From Aquipseudomonas ullengensis (GTDB taxonomy: Bacteria; Pseudomonadota; Gammaproteobacteria; Pseudomonadales; Pseudomonadaceae), in assembly GCF_014174475.1 (NCBI RefSeq), contig NZ_JACJUD010000001.1:434001-498000 (forward strand): a DNA stretch of 64,000 nucleotides, in the 5' to 3' direction. Position 1 is the stretch's first letter; every line of letters starts with the position of its first letter. Positions 26,859 through 41,534 of the stretch are shown here, in pieces. The notes under the pieces are model-generated. The model did not search any database. It had not been told where the DNA came from and saw only the letters and a list, made by a program, of their open reading frames with translations. Both the position numbers and the translations under genes were made by a program.

Positions 26859-27644
26859 CTTGCCGGCCAGCCAGGGCAACAGCTGCTTGAGTTCGTCTTC
26901 CAGGCCCCATGGCGGGTTGGCGATGACCAGCCCGGAACCGCTCAGGCGGCTGGCGTCGTCCGCCGCGTGGACGAACAGCTCGACGCGCAGCAGCTTCGGC
27001 GCGCTGGATTTCTCCAGGCTCTGGTAGAAACGCTTGAGCTGACGCTCATCCTTGATCGGGTACCAGATGGCCACGACCGTCTGGCGCATGCGGCCGATGG
27101 CTTCGTCCAGCGCGGTGACGCAGCGCTCCAGCTCGTCGGCCTTTTCGAACGGCGGGTCGATCAGCAGCAGGGCGCGTTTCTCCGCCACCGGCAGCAGGGC
27201 ACGCGGCACATGCCAGCCCTCGCCCAGGTGCACCGCCACGCGGTAGTCGCCGCGCATGTTGTCCTTGAGCAGTTGGCCGTCTTCCGGGTGTTTCTCGTTG
27301 AGCAGCACGCGGTCCTGCAGGCGCGTCAGCTGACGCGCCAGCTCGGGCGAGCCGGGGTAGTAGCGCAGCTGGTCGTCCGGGTTGAGCGCACGCAGCACGC
27401 CGATGTAGTCGGCCGTCAGCTCGGGCAGGTCCGGCGCATCCCACAGGCGGGCGATGCCTTCCAGCCACTCGCCGGTACGGCTGGCCTGGTCACCCTTGAG
27501 GTCATACAGGCCGACGCCGGCATGGCTGTCGAGGCAGACGAACGGCGCTTCCTTGCGCGACAGCAGGGCGATGATGCGGCTCAGGGTGATGTGCTTGAGC
27601 ACGTCGGCATGGTTGCCGGCGTGGAAGGCGTGACGGTAGTTCAT
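26808..27644 (-). CDS. rlmJ: 23S rRNA (adenine2030-N6)-methyltransferase RlmJ
   Basis: 278 residues from the ATG at 27644, which gives [18 protein letters not shown] as in RlmJ proteins. The catalytic DPPF motif is Asp163-Phe166 (LLIDPPFE), and [15 protein letters not shown] is the SAM-binding region. It methylates N6 of A2030 in 23S rRNA. GAGGAAC lies upstream of the start. Its 3' end overlaps the convergent receptor-like gene by 51 bases. An in-frame extension to 27767 is rejected for lack of family similarity. Confidence 0.92.
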   Translation of the reverse strand: MNYRHAFHAGNHADVLKHITLSRIIALLSRKEAPFVCLDSHAGVGLYDLKGDQASRTGEWLEGIARLWDAPDLPELTADYIGVLRALNPDDQLRYYPGSPELARQLTRLQDRVLLNEKHPEDGQLLKDNMRGDYRVAVHLGEGWHVPRALLPVAEKRALLLIDPPFEKADELERCVTALDEAIGRMRQTVVAIWYPIKDERQLKRFYQSLEKSSAPKLLRVELFVHAADDASRLSGSGLVIANPPWGLEDELKQLLPWLAGKLAQSQGNWRMDWLIAE

Positions 27645-27815
27645 GGCAATTGTTCCTCGCGAGGCGCGGATTGTAGCCCGTATGCCACACGCGAGGCATG
27701 GCAGCGCGCCCTCGCGGCTTCTACAAGGTTTGGCGGCTTTATCACGCTTATGGATGTTGCTAGGCAACCTTTATTCACCGACCTAGACTCGAGCCATTCC
27801 ACCGGAGATCCATCC

Positions 27816-29618
27816 ATGTCCGAGACCCTGCTCAGTTCCCGCAACCTGGCCTTCGAGCTCTACGAAGTGCTGGATGCCGAAGCCCTGACCCAGCGCGAGC
27901 GCTTCGCCGACCACAACCGCGAGACCTTCGATGCGGCGATCGGCACCGCCCGCGGTATCGCCGAAGAGCTGTTCGCTCCGCACAACCGCAAGAACGACGA
28001 GCACGAGCCACAGTACGTGGACGGCGCCGCGGTGCTGATCCCGGAAGTCGAACCGGCCCTGCGCGCCTTCCATGAGGCCGGTTTCCTCAATGCCACACGC
28101 GACTTCGAAGCCGGCGGCATGCAACTGCCCAACCTGCTGTCGCAGGCCTGCTTCGCCCACTTCCAGTCGGCCAACTGCGCCACCAGCTCCTACTCGATGC
28201 TGACCATGGGCGTGGCCAACCTGATCGACGCCTTCGGCAACGACGAGCAGAAGCGCACCTACCTGCAACCGATCATCGACGGCCGCTTCTTCGGCACCAT
28301 GGCTCTGACCGAGCCACACGCCGGTTCGTCGCTGTCGGACATCCGCACCAAGGCCGAACCACACGCCGACGGCAGCTACCGGATCAAGGGCAACAAGATC
28401 TTCATCTCCGGCGGCGACCAGCCGATCTCGGAGAACATCGTGCACATGGTCCTGGCCAAGCTGCCGGACGCACCGCCCGGGGTGAAGGGCATCAGCCTGT
28501 TCATCGTGCCGAAGTTCCTGGTGAATGAGGACGGCTCACTGGGCAAGCGCAACGACGCCTTGCTGGCCGGTCTGTTCCACAAGATGGGCTGGCGCGGCAC
28601 CACCTCCACCGCGCTGAACTTCGGCGATAACGACGACTGCGTCGGCTACCTGATCGGCAAGCCGCACCAGGGCCTGTCGTACATGTTCCAGATGATGAAC
28701 GAGGCGCGCATCGGCGTCGGCATGGGCGCGGTGATGCTCGGCTACGCCGGCTACCTGTACTCGCTGGACTACGCCCGCAACCGTCCGCAGGGCCGTCACC
28801 CAGATGGCAAGGACCCAACCGCCATGCAGGTGTCGATCGTCGAGCACGCCGATGTGCGGCGCATGCTGCTGACCCAGAAGGCCTACGTCGAAGGCGCCTT
28901 CGACCTCGGCCTGTATGCCGCGCGCTTGTTCGACGACACCGAGACCCTGGAAACCGAGGAGCAGCGCAAGACCGCCCTGGAACTGCTCGACCTGCTCACG
29001 CCGATCGTCAAATCCTGGCCGTCGGAGTTCTGCCTGAAGGCCAACGAACTGGCGATCCAGATCCTCGGCGGCCACGGCTACACCCGCGAATACCCGGTGG
29101 AGCAGTACTACCGCGACAACCGCCTCAACCCGATCCACGAAGGCACCCACGGCATCCAGTCGCTCGACCTGCTGGGCCGCAAGGTCTCGATGAACGGCGG
29201 CGCGGCGCTCAAGCAACTGGTCAAGCTGATTCAGGGTACCTGCCAGCGCGCCGAGGCCCACGCCTCGCTGAACGAACTGCGCCAGCCGCTGGAGCAGCTG
29301 CTGGCTCGCCTGTCGGCGGTGACCCTGGCCTTGCTCGGCGACCTGATGGCCGGCAAGGTCAACCAGGGCCTGGCCAACTCGGCGCTGTACCTCAAGGTGT
29401 TCGGCCATATGGTCATCGGCTGGCGCTGGCTGGAACAGGCTATCCGTGCCGAAGAAGGCCTGGCCAAAGGTGATGCCAGCGATGCCGACTTCTACCGCGG
29501 CAAGCTGCAGGCCGCGCGCTACTTCCTGACCTGGGAAGTGCCGAGCTGTCACCACGACCTGGCCATCCTCGAAGCCCGCGACGGCACCTGCCTGAACATG
29601 CAGGACGCCTGGTTCTGA
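27816..29618 (+). CDS. acyl-CoA dehydrogenase, long (DmdC-like) form
   Basis: 600 residues from the ATG at 27816, preceded by CCGGAGATC. It contains the acyl-CoA dehydrogenase core: MALTEPHAGSSLSDI for substrate and FAD contact, GGHGYTREYPVEQYYRD, and NPIHEGTHGIQSLDLLGRK, where the Glu is the likely catalytic base. A C-terminal extension of about 130 residues marks the subfamily that includes 3-methylmercaptopropionyl-CoA dehydrogenase and fatty acyl-CoA dehydrogenases of Pseudomonas. FAD-dependent alpha,beta-oxidation of an acyl-CoA is certain in outline; chain length is not. The long upstream in-frame extension is antisense to rlmJ and not real. Confidence 0.9.
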   Translation: MSETLLSSRNLAFELYEVLDAEALTQRERFADHNRETFDAAIGTARGIAEELFAPHNRKNDEHEPQYVDGAAVLIPEVEPALRAFHEAGFLNATRDFEAGGMQLPNLLSQACFAHFQSANCATSSYSMLTMGVANLIDAFGNDEQKRTYLQPIIDGRFFGTMALTEPHAGSSLSDIRTKAEPHADGSYRIKGNKIFISGGDQPISENIVHMVLAKLPDAPPGVKGISLFIVPKFLVNEDGSLGKRNDALLAGLFHKMGWRGTTSTALNFGDNDDCVGYLIGKPHQGLSYMFQMMNEARIGVGMGAVMLGYAGYLYSLDYARNRPQGRHPDGKDPTAMQVSIVEHADVRRMLLTQKAYVEGAFDLGLYAARLFDDTETLETEEQRKTALELLDLLTPIVKSWPSEFCLKANELAIQILGGHGYTREYPVEQYYRDNRLNPIHEGTHGIQSLDLLGRKVSMNGGAALKQLVKLIQGTCQRAEAHASLNELRQPLEQLLARLSAVTLALLGDLMAGKVNQGLANSALYLKVFGHMVIGWRWLEQAIRAEEGLAKGDASDADFYRGKLQAARYFLTWEVPSCHHDLAILEARDGTCLNMQDAWF

Positions 29619-29640
29619 TTCAACGCCTCTTCCCTTTTAT

Positions 29641-29667
29641 GCCCCGCGCACATGCGGGGCTTTTTTT
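29641..29667 (+). terminator. terminator of the acyl-CoA dehydrogenase gene
   Basis: GCCCCGC-GCACAT-GCGGGGC followed by seven T, 23 bases after the stop codon. Confidence 0.88.
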
Positions 29668-29700
29668 GCCTGGAACAAAGCGGCTCACTGCGCGCAGCGG

Positions 29701-29758
29701 GTAGCCCGGACTTCAGTCCGGGAACTGGACCCGAACCCCGGACTAAAGTCCGGGCTAC
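29701..29758. repeat. 22-bp inverted repeat with self-palindromic arms
   Basis: 29701-29722 (GTAGCCCGGACTTCAGTCCG...) is complementary to 29737-29758 with one mismatch. Each arm also folds on itself (CCCGGACT...AGTCCGGG). This kind of GTAGCCCGGAC repeat is common between genes in Pseudomonas and related bacteria. Confidence 0.75.
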
Positions 29759-29834
29759 CGTCAGCAGGAGGCCGTTGAGCAAACCACAGAGATCGGAGAC
29801 CTGGCCTAAGCAGCTGATTCATCTACAAAAGAAC

Positions 29835-29861
29835 GCCCCGCACATGGCGGGTGTTTTTTTG
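29835..29861 (+). terminator. possible terminator-like hairpin
   Basis: ACGCCC-CGCACATGGC-GGGTGT followed by TTTTTT. The stem needs a G-T pair and no gene ends just before it. It could act as an attenuator for the antiporter gene or be a degraded copy of the terminator at 29641. Confidence 0.35.
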
Positions 29862-29946
29862 ACAGACGGACAAAGGCACGGGTTATCATCCGGCATGAAC
29901 CCTGCTTAGCAGCGTCACCCCTCGCCCATTCGCCCGGAGTACGCCC

Positions 29947-31695
<1,749 letters not shown>

Positions 31696-31834
31696 GTTCG
31701 CCATTTCCGCCGCGCCCGCAACTCGGGCGCGGTGCAGCGGTCCTAGACGCGAAGCGCCAGCCGCGTCACCCCACGGACATGCGGCCGTGGCATATCATTA
31801 GCCGCACTATTTTCACGAGCTGTCGACCCCGACC

Positions 31835-35218
<3,384 letters not shown>

Positions 35219-35277
35219 CCGCTCACCGGGGCCGGCAATGCCGGCCTGATCCGCCTTTCAGCGCCGGGCGCCCATAG

Positions 35278-36756
<1,479 letters not shown>

Positions 36757-36792
36757 CCCTGTAGAGCGGGTGATGCCCGCGTGTGGCTGACA

Positions 36793-36862
36793 CGGGTTTC
36801 ACCCGCCCTTCCCGCGATTTAGCTGGCGTAGTCTGGGTAGAACCGCGCAGCGGTGAAACCCA
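36793..36862. repeat. short inverted repeats between selO and the MFS gene
   Basis: GGGTTTCACC (36794-36803) pairs with GGTGAAACCC (36853-36862), and CGGGT-TTC-ACCCG is a local hairpin at 36793-36805. A further weak pair GGTGGATC...GATCCATCC lies at about 36905-36931. The 189-base gap between these convergent genes has no T-run terminator, so these hairpins may play that part. Confidence 0.5.
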
Positions 36863-36945
36863 GCACGCGGGTGTAGGGTGGATGACGCTCCAATAACCTC
36901 GCTCGGTGGATCGGTGAAGCATGATCCATCCCAGGTTGTTACCCG

Positions 36946-38193
36946 TCAGGCCGTAGCCACCCGCCGCGCCCGCAGGAAATACCACAGCACCAGCCCGAGC
37001 ATCGCCGCCGCCAGCACCCCAGCGCTGACAAACAGTCCCTGGTAACCGAGCAGCTTGGCCAACACCCCGCTGCAGGCGCCCACCACACCGGCCAGCAGCA
37101 ACTGCGTACTGGCCTGCAGGGTGAAGTCCGCGCCCTCGTGTTCGGGGCGGCACAGGCTCATCATCACGGCGAACAGGGCGACGGTGGACATGCCATCAGC
37201 CACCTGCTCGAACAGGCACAGCGCATAGACCAGCAACGGCTTGCCGCCCGCCCCCACCAGCAGCGCCATGCCGGCGATACCCAGCGCCTGCAGCGCACCG
37301 AAGCCGAGCAGCGAGCGCAATGCACCCAGGCGCGCATACAGCAAGCCGCCGAGCAGCGCGCCGCCGATCCCGGTCAGGCTGCTGATCAGGGTCAGCTGGC
37401 CCAGCGCGGCGGTATCCCAGCCCTGGTCCACCAGCATCGGCTTGATCATCGGCGAACCCAGGGCATCGCCGAGCTTGAAGGTCAGCACCACCAGCAGCCA
37501 GGCAAGCATGCCCGGTTGCGCCAGCAGGCCACGGTAGTGGCGCAGCAACAGACCGGGGCCAGGCGGTTCCGCCAGGGCTTCGTGGCGGGGCAGCAGCTCG
37601 CGCTCGCGGAAACGCCAGATCGGCAGGGTCAGCAGTAACAGCCCCAGCGCCAGCAATGCGGCAGACAGATTCCAACCCAGGGGCCCAATCAGCAACAGCA
37701 GGCCGCTACCGCTGGCCAGCATGCCGACCTTGTAGCCGCCCACCTGCAAGCTGTTGCCCAGGCCGCGCCAGCGTGCCGGCAACAGGCGCACGGCCAGGCC
37801 ATCGGTGGCCACGTCCTGGCTGGAGGCGGCCAGGTTGATCAGCAGCAGAAGCCCCAGCAGCAGCCAGATGCCGCTGCCGAACAGCAACTGCGGCGCCAGC
37901 AATGCCAGGCCAGCCAGGCAAACAATCACCACCGTCTGCAACGGCAGGATCCAGCCGCGGTGATGGCCGAGTCGGCGCGAACCCATCCGGTCGATCCACG
38001 GCGCCCAGAGCACCTTGAGCAGCCAGGGCAGCGCCAGCAACTTGAGCAGGCCGATCAGGCCCAGGTCGACGCCATGCTGGCGCAGCAGCACCGGCAGCGA
38101 ATGCGCCACCAGCCCGGACGGCAGCCCTTGGGCGCAGTACAGCGAGGCCAGCAGAATCAGAGTGGTATTACTGGGTCGGTCGCTGGCGGTCAT
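36946..38193 (-). CDS. MFS transporter, AmpG/PAT-like
   Basis: 415 residues from the ATG at 38193 (MTASDRPSNTTLILLASLYC). Twelve hydrophobic segments are visible. The loop after helix 2 reads WAPWIDRMGSRRLGHHRGWI, the MFS A-motif region, and ASSQDVATDGLAVRLL in helix 4-5 is typical of the peptide/acetyl-CoA (AmpG-like) branch. It is an inner-membrane carrier, possibly for muropeptides or siderophores, but the substrate cannot be told. It stands alone and convergent with selO. The Shine-Dalgarno is weak. Confidence 0.8.
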   Translation of the reverse strand: MTASDRPSNTTLILLASLYCAQGLPSGLVAHSLPVLLRQHGVDLGLIGLLKLLALPWLLKVLWAPWIDRMGSRRLGHHRGWILPLQTVVIVCLAGLALLAPQLLFGSGIWLLLGLLLLINLAASSQDVATDGLAVRLLPARWRGLGNSLQVGGYKVGMLASGSGLLLLIGPLGWNLSAALLALGLLLLTLPIWRFRERELLPRHEALAEPPGPGLLLRHYRGLLAQPGMLAWLLVVLTFKLGDALGSPMIKPMLVDQGWDTAALGQLTLISSLTGIGGALLGGLLYARLGALRSLLGFGALQALGIAGMALLVGAGGKPLLVYALCLFEQVADGMSTVALFAVMMSLCRPEHEGADFTLQASTQLLLAGVVGACSGVLAKLLGYQGLFVSAGVLAAAMLGLVLWYFLRARRVATA

Positions 38194-38305
38194 GCATGGG
38201 CGCTCGGGAAGGAGGACGCCCAGCGTAGGGTGGCCCAGCGAGCCGGGCAACTGGGGAATCGCGACCTATCAACAAAACAAAAATGAATATAAACCTGCTC
38301 AAACA

Positions 38306-38324
38306 TTCTTAGACTCTCTAAGAA
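38306..38324. promoter_or_regulatory. 19-bp perfect palindrome, putative operator
   Basis: TTCTTAGA-CTC-TCTAAGAA is an 8-3-8 perfect palindrome in an unusually AT-rich stretch (about 38268-38345), 70 bases before the TauE-family gene. Nothing follows that would make it a terminator. It looks like a binding site for a dimeric regulator of the permease gene; which one is unknown. Confidence 0.5.
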
Positions 38325-38393
38325 AAGCCGCTTATCTTTGCCCGCTGCTTTATTCCAGCCTGTTCTACCACCCGCTGTCAGGCGCCTCACTGC

Positions 38394-39371
38394 ATGAAAA
38401 TTCGCGATCTCGACCTCAGCTCCAGCCCGCTCAACGCCGAGCACGAAGCGCTGGGTCTGCCGCCCGTAGAAGACTACGTCAGCCACCCAGACAACCACCC
38501 GGTCCTGCGCGCCGCGATGTGGGCTGCCGTGCTGATCCTGATCAGCCTGCTCGGCACCCTGGCCTGGCGCCTGTTCTTCGGCGACAACGGCGGCCACAGC
38601 GGCCTGGAAATCATCGAGACGACCCTCAACAGCCCGGCCTTCTGGAGCGCCGTAGCCGTCGGTTTCTTCGCCCAGATGATCGACGGCGCCCTGGGCATGG
38701 CCTACGGCATCACCGCCACCACCTTCCTGCTCAGCGCCGGCGCCTCGCCGGCCGCTGCCAGCGCCAGCGTGCACATCGCCGAAGTGTTCACCACCGGTCT
38801 GTCGGGCATTTCCCACGTCAAGCTGGGTAACGTCAACAAATCGCTGTTCCTGCGCCTGCTGCTGCCGGGCATCATCGGCGCGGTGCTCGGCGCCGTGCTG
38901 ATCACCCAGTTCGACGGCCAAGTGCTGAAGCCCTTCATCTCCGCCTACCTGCTGCTGATGGGCCTGTACATCCTGAGCAAGGCCTACCGCCATGTGAAAC
39001 AGCGCCGGGAGCCCAAACACGTGGCCAAGCTGGCGCTGTTCGGCGGCTTCGTCGACGCCGCCGGCGGCGGTGGCTGGGGCCCGGTGGTCACCAGCAGCCT
39101 GCTCGGCTCCGGCAGCGACCCGCGCACCACCATCGGCTCGGTCAACTTCGCCGAGTTCTTCCTGACCATCTCCAGCGCCACCTCGTTCATCCTCCTGGCG
39201 GGCGAGCCGAACACCTGGATGATGGTTGCCGGCCTGGTCTTCGGCGGCCTGTTCGCCGCGCCGTTCGCCGCACTGCTGTGCCGCAAGCTGTCGGCACGCA
39301 CCCTGTTGACCATCGTCGGCTGCCTGATCACCCTGATCAGCGCCTACAACATCTACATCGCCCTGGCCTGA
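38394..39371 (+). CDS. TauE/SafE (TSUP) family sulfite/organosulfur exporter-like permease
   Basis: 325 residues with a short cytoplasmic N-terminus and about eight membrane helices. The family's paired repeats are seen: FFAQMIDGALGMAYGITATT in the first half and GFVDAAGGGGWGPVVTSSLL in the second, each carrying the GxxDG/AxGGGWGP-type signature. Members move sulfite, sulfoacetate or related anions. In PAO1 the homologue stands at the same place. The AT-rich upstream region with a 19-base palindrome suggests specific regulation, possibly by sulfur supply. Substrate not known. Confidence 0.82.
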   Translation: MKIRDLDLSSSPLNAEHEALGLPPVEDYVSHPDNHPVLRAAMWAAVLILISLLGTLAWRLFFGDNGGHSGLEIIETTLNSPAFWSAVAVGFFAQMIDGALGMAYGITATTFLLSAGASPAAASASVHIAEVFTTGLSGISHVKLGNVNKSLFLRLLLPGIIGAVLGAVLITQFDGQVLKPFISAYLLLMGLYILSKAYRHVKQRREPKHVAKLALFGGFVDAAGGGGWGPVVTSSLLGSGSDPRTTIGSVNFAEFFLTISSATSFILLAGEPNTWMMVAGLVFGGLFAAPFAALLCRKLSARTLLTIVGCLITLISAYNIYIALA

Positions 39372-39423
39372 TCGGCCCGAGCCCTTGCTTTCCCTCCTCA
39401 ATGCCTCCATCTAGGCGGTATTG

Positions 39424-39565
39424 AGAACCTGTTCGAAGTCTCGCGAGCTAGAGCCATGCAAGGCAAAAGCAGGCGAGGAAGCGGAGTTTACGAGCTGTAA
39501 ATGAGCATTCCGAGCCTGTTTTTAACGCAGCAGGGCCGACGCGCAGCAGACTTTGAACAGGTTCT
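39424..39565. mobile_element. 142-bp hairpin-forming repeat (MITE-like) before trxC
   Basis: Ends AGAACCTGTTCGAAGTCT (39424-39441) and AGACTTTGAACAGGTTCT (39548-39565) are 18-base inverted repeats with one mismatch. The interior is also largely self-complementary around CGAGCTG near 39491, so the whole unit can fold as one long imperfect hairpin. No coding capacity. From memory this sequence type recurs between genes in other Pseudomonas genomes. It ends 12 bases before the trxC start, right at the ribosome-binding site GAGGAGAG. Confidence 0.7.
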
Positions 39566-39577
39566 GAGGAGAGCACC

Positions 39578-40012
39578 ATGAACCACCCCCTGCTGATTCC
39601 CTGCCCCCACTGTGGCGGCCTCAACCGCATCCCTGGCGAACGCCTGGGCGATGCGCCGACCTGCGGACGCTGCAAAAGCGCGGTGCTGCCGGACAAGCCC
39701 TTCGAACTGACCCAGGCCGGCTTCGCCCGCCAGCTCAAGGGCGACCTGCCCTTGCTGGTGGATGTCTGGGCCAGCTGGTGCGGGCCCTGTCGCAGCTTTG
39801 CGCCGACCTTCGAACAAGCCGCCACGCAGCTCCACGGCCGCTGCCGCCTGGGCAAGCTGGACAGCGAGGCCAACCCACAGCTGTCGACCCAGCTCGGCAT
39901 CCGCTCGATCCCCAGTCTGCTGCTGTTCAAGGGTGGCGTCGAAGTCGCCCGGCAGAGCGGCGCCCTGCCGCTGCCACAGCTGCTCGGCTGGCTGCGCAGC
40001 CAGGGCATCTGA
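39578..40012 (+). CDS. trxC: thioredoxin 2 (TrxC)
   Basis: 144 residues. An N-terminal zinc-binding module with CPHC (Cys9, Cys12) and CGRC (Cys29, Cys32) precedes a thioredoxin domain with the active site WCGPC (Cys68, Cys71) and the cis-proline loop SIPSLLLF. It reduces disulfides in cytoplasmic proteins and in E. coli is induced by oxidative stress through OxyR. The ATG follows GAGGAGAG by six bases. Its own promoter must lie in or beyond the MITE-like repeat that ends just upstream. Confidence 0.93.
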   Translation: MNHPLLIPCPHCGGLNRIPGERLGDAPTCGRCKSAVLPDKPFELTQAGFARQLKGDLPLLVDVWASWCGPCRSFAPTFEQAATQLHGRCRLGKLDSEANPQLSTQLGIRSIPSLLLFKGGVEVARQSGALPLPQLLGWLRSQGI

Positions 40013-40103
40013 GCACAACGGTCAGCCCCGCCGAGCGCTGCGGTCATTGTCCGCCGCACGCGAACAGCTAGGCTCGGAGCATCCCTGACCCAAGGAGCTG
40101 CCC

Positions 40104-40547
40104 ATGCCGTTGCCCGCCGAAATGGCCCGTCTGTTCACTGAAGAAAAGATCGACTTCGTCAAACGCAGCGGGCTCAAGGCCGAAGTCCTCGAGCCCGGCC
40201 GGGTGTGCCTGCGCATGCCGCTGCAGGGCAACCAGAACCATATCGGCACGCTGTACGCCGGCGCCCTGTTCACCCTCGCCGAGATACCCGGCGGCGCGCT
40301 GTTTCTCACCAGCTTCGACGCCCAGCGCTTCTACCCGATCATCAAGGAAATGAACCTGCGCTTTCGTCGTCCGGCCAGCAGCGACATCCGGGTCGAAGCC
40401 AGCCTGAGCGCTGAGGAGATCGAGCGCATCCAGGCCGAGGCCGAACGCGAGGGCAAGTCCGAGTATCTGCTCGAACTGCAACTGTGCGATCTCAGTGGCG
40501 AAGTGGTGGCAGAAAGCCGTGGCCTGTACCAATTACGCAAACACTGA
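40104..40547 (+). CDS. hotdog-fold thioesterase-like protein (PaaI/DUF4442 type)
   Basis: 147 residues of one hotdog domain. NQNHIGTLYAGALFTLAEIPGGAL is the helix and loop that hold the substrate thioester, and EMNLRFRRPASSDIRVEA is the following strand pair. Such proteins hydrolyse acyl-CoA or acyl-ACP thioesters as dimers or tetramers. The substrate cannot be assigned. The ATG at 40104 has AAGGAGC upstream. It lies between trxC and a Usp gene with gaps of about 90-110 bases, so it may have its own promoter. Confidence 0.75.
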   Translation: MPLPAEMARLFTEEKIDFVKRSGLKAEVLEPGRVCLRMPLQGNQNHIGTLYAGALFTLAEIPGGALFLTSFDAQRFYPIIKEMNLRFRRPASSDIRVEASLSAEEIERIQAEAEREGKSEYLLELQLCDLSGEVVAESRGLYQLRKH

Positions 40548-40657
40548 CGCACGGACCTTGCCGTGGGTCAAAAGCAGGTCTATCTAAAGGGTTCAGATTA
40601 AGAACCCACAGAGGTTTCACCGCGCAGCGGGAGTTCGTTGCGCAAAGGGGACACCAG

Positions 40658-41452
40658 ATGATCAGACACATCCTTATTGCCCACGACCTACGCAGCACCG
40701 CCGACCTCGCCCTGCGCCGCGCCGCCCAACTGGCCCAGCAGCACAATGCCCGCCTGACACTCCTGCATGTACTCGACAGCAGCCTCAGCCAGGTGGAGCA
40801 GGAGCGGGTCCAGCAAAGCCTCGACAACAGCCTGACCCAGTTCGCCCCAACCGGCAGCCAGCTACAACTGTGCCAGGGCAAACCCGCCGATGCGGTACTG
40901 GAGCAGGTGCAACTGCTCGGCGCCGACCTGCTGGTACTGGGCGCCCAGCACCAGCGCCACGAGTTTTTCTCCGGCACCACCCTCGACCGTATTGCCCGGC
41001 GTTGCACGGTGCCGCTGCTGCTGGTCGCCCGCGATGAGAACGCGCCGTACAACAGTGCCGTCTCGGCCATCGACTTCTCGCTGTGCGCCTGCACCGCGCT
41101 GAACCAGGCTTGCCACCTGCTGCCCGCCGAAGCCAGCGTGCATGCCCTGCATGTGTTCGAGCCACAGAAGGGCCTGGGTCACAGCGATGCCCAGTTGCTG
41201 ACCCAGCGCGCGCTGATCGACCAGCTGATTCACGACGAAACCCAACTGCTGCCCCCCGGCAGCCCGAGCCTGAGCCACGAGATCAAGCTCGGCGGTATCC
41301 AGCGCGGCCTGCAGGAGTGCCTCAGCGATCGCCAGCCGCAATTGCTGGTACTCGGCTGCCACGGGCGCAGCGCGCTATCCCAGGCGCTGCTCGGCAGCCT
41401 GGCGCAGCACTTCCTGCACAAGGCGCCCTGCGACATCTTCGTGGTGCGCTGA
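40658..41452 (+). CDS. tandem-domain universal stress protein
   Basis: 264 residues from the ATG at 40658 (AAAGGGG upstream), beginning MIRHILIAHDLRSTADLALR. Two UspA-like domains: about 1-138 and 139-264. Domain 1 ends with a nucleotide-loop remnant GAQHQRHEFFSGTTLDRIAR; domain 2 has GCHGRSALSQALLGSLAQ, closer to the G-x2-G-x9-G-S ATP-binding motif. Cytoplasmic; family members help survival in stasis or anaerobic energy stress. In-frame sequence upstream to 40484 overlaps the thioesterase gene and is rejected. Confidence 0.88.
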   Translation: MIRHILIAHDLRSTADLALRRAAQLAQQHNARLTLLHVLDSSLSQVEQERVQQSLDNSLTQFAPTGSQLQLCQGKPADAVLEQVQLLGADLLVLGAQHQRHEFFSGTTLDRIARRCTVPLLLVARDENAPYNSAVSAIDFSLCACTALNQACHLLPAEASVHALHVFEPQKGLGHSDAQLLTQRALIDQLIHDETQLLPPGSPSLSHEIKLGGIQRGLQECLSDRQPQLLVLGCHGRSALSQALLGSLAQHFLHKAPCDIFVVR

Positions 41453-41490
41453 GAGCCGGCTGCGCGCCAGCCAGGCGTCGTTAAAGAGAA

Positions 41491-41523
41491 AACAAAAAGG
41501 CGCCCGCAGGCGCCTTTGTTGTT
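41491..41523. terminator. bidirectional terminator between usp and parA-like genes
   Basis: AAAGGCGCC-CGCA-GGCGCCTTT with an A-rich left flank (AACAAAA) and T-rich right flank (TGTTGTTG). It lies 40 bases after the Usp gene and 12 bases after the stop of the convergent ParA-like gene. Confidence 0.82.
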
Positions 41524-41534
41524 GCTGGGTAAAC

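Larger units (their letters stand above)
29619..29946. other. 328-base non-coding region before the antiporter gene
   Basis: It holds the acyl-CoA dehydrogenase terminator, a long palindromic repeat (29701-29758) and a second terminator-like hairpin near 29835-29861. I see no gene. The antiporter promoter must lie after about 29860 or be read through. Confidence 0.7.

Noticed and set aside
26967..27815. In-frame 283-codon N-terminal extension of the acyl-CoA dehydrogenase
   Set aside because: The extension is antisense to rlmJ, and a good ribosome site plus the family start are found at 27816.
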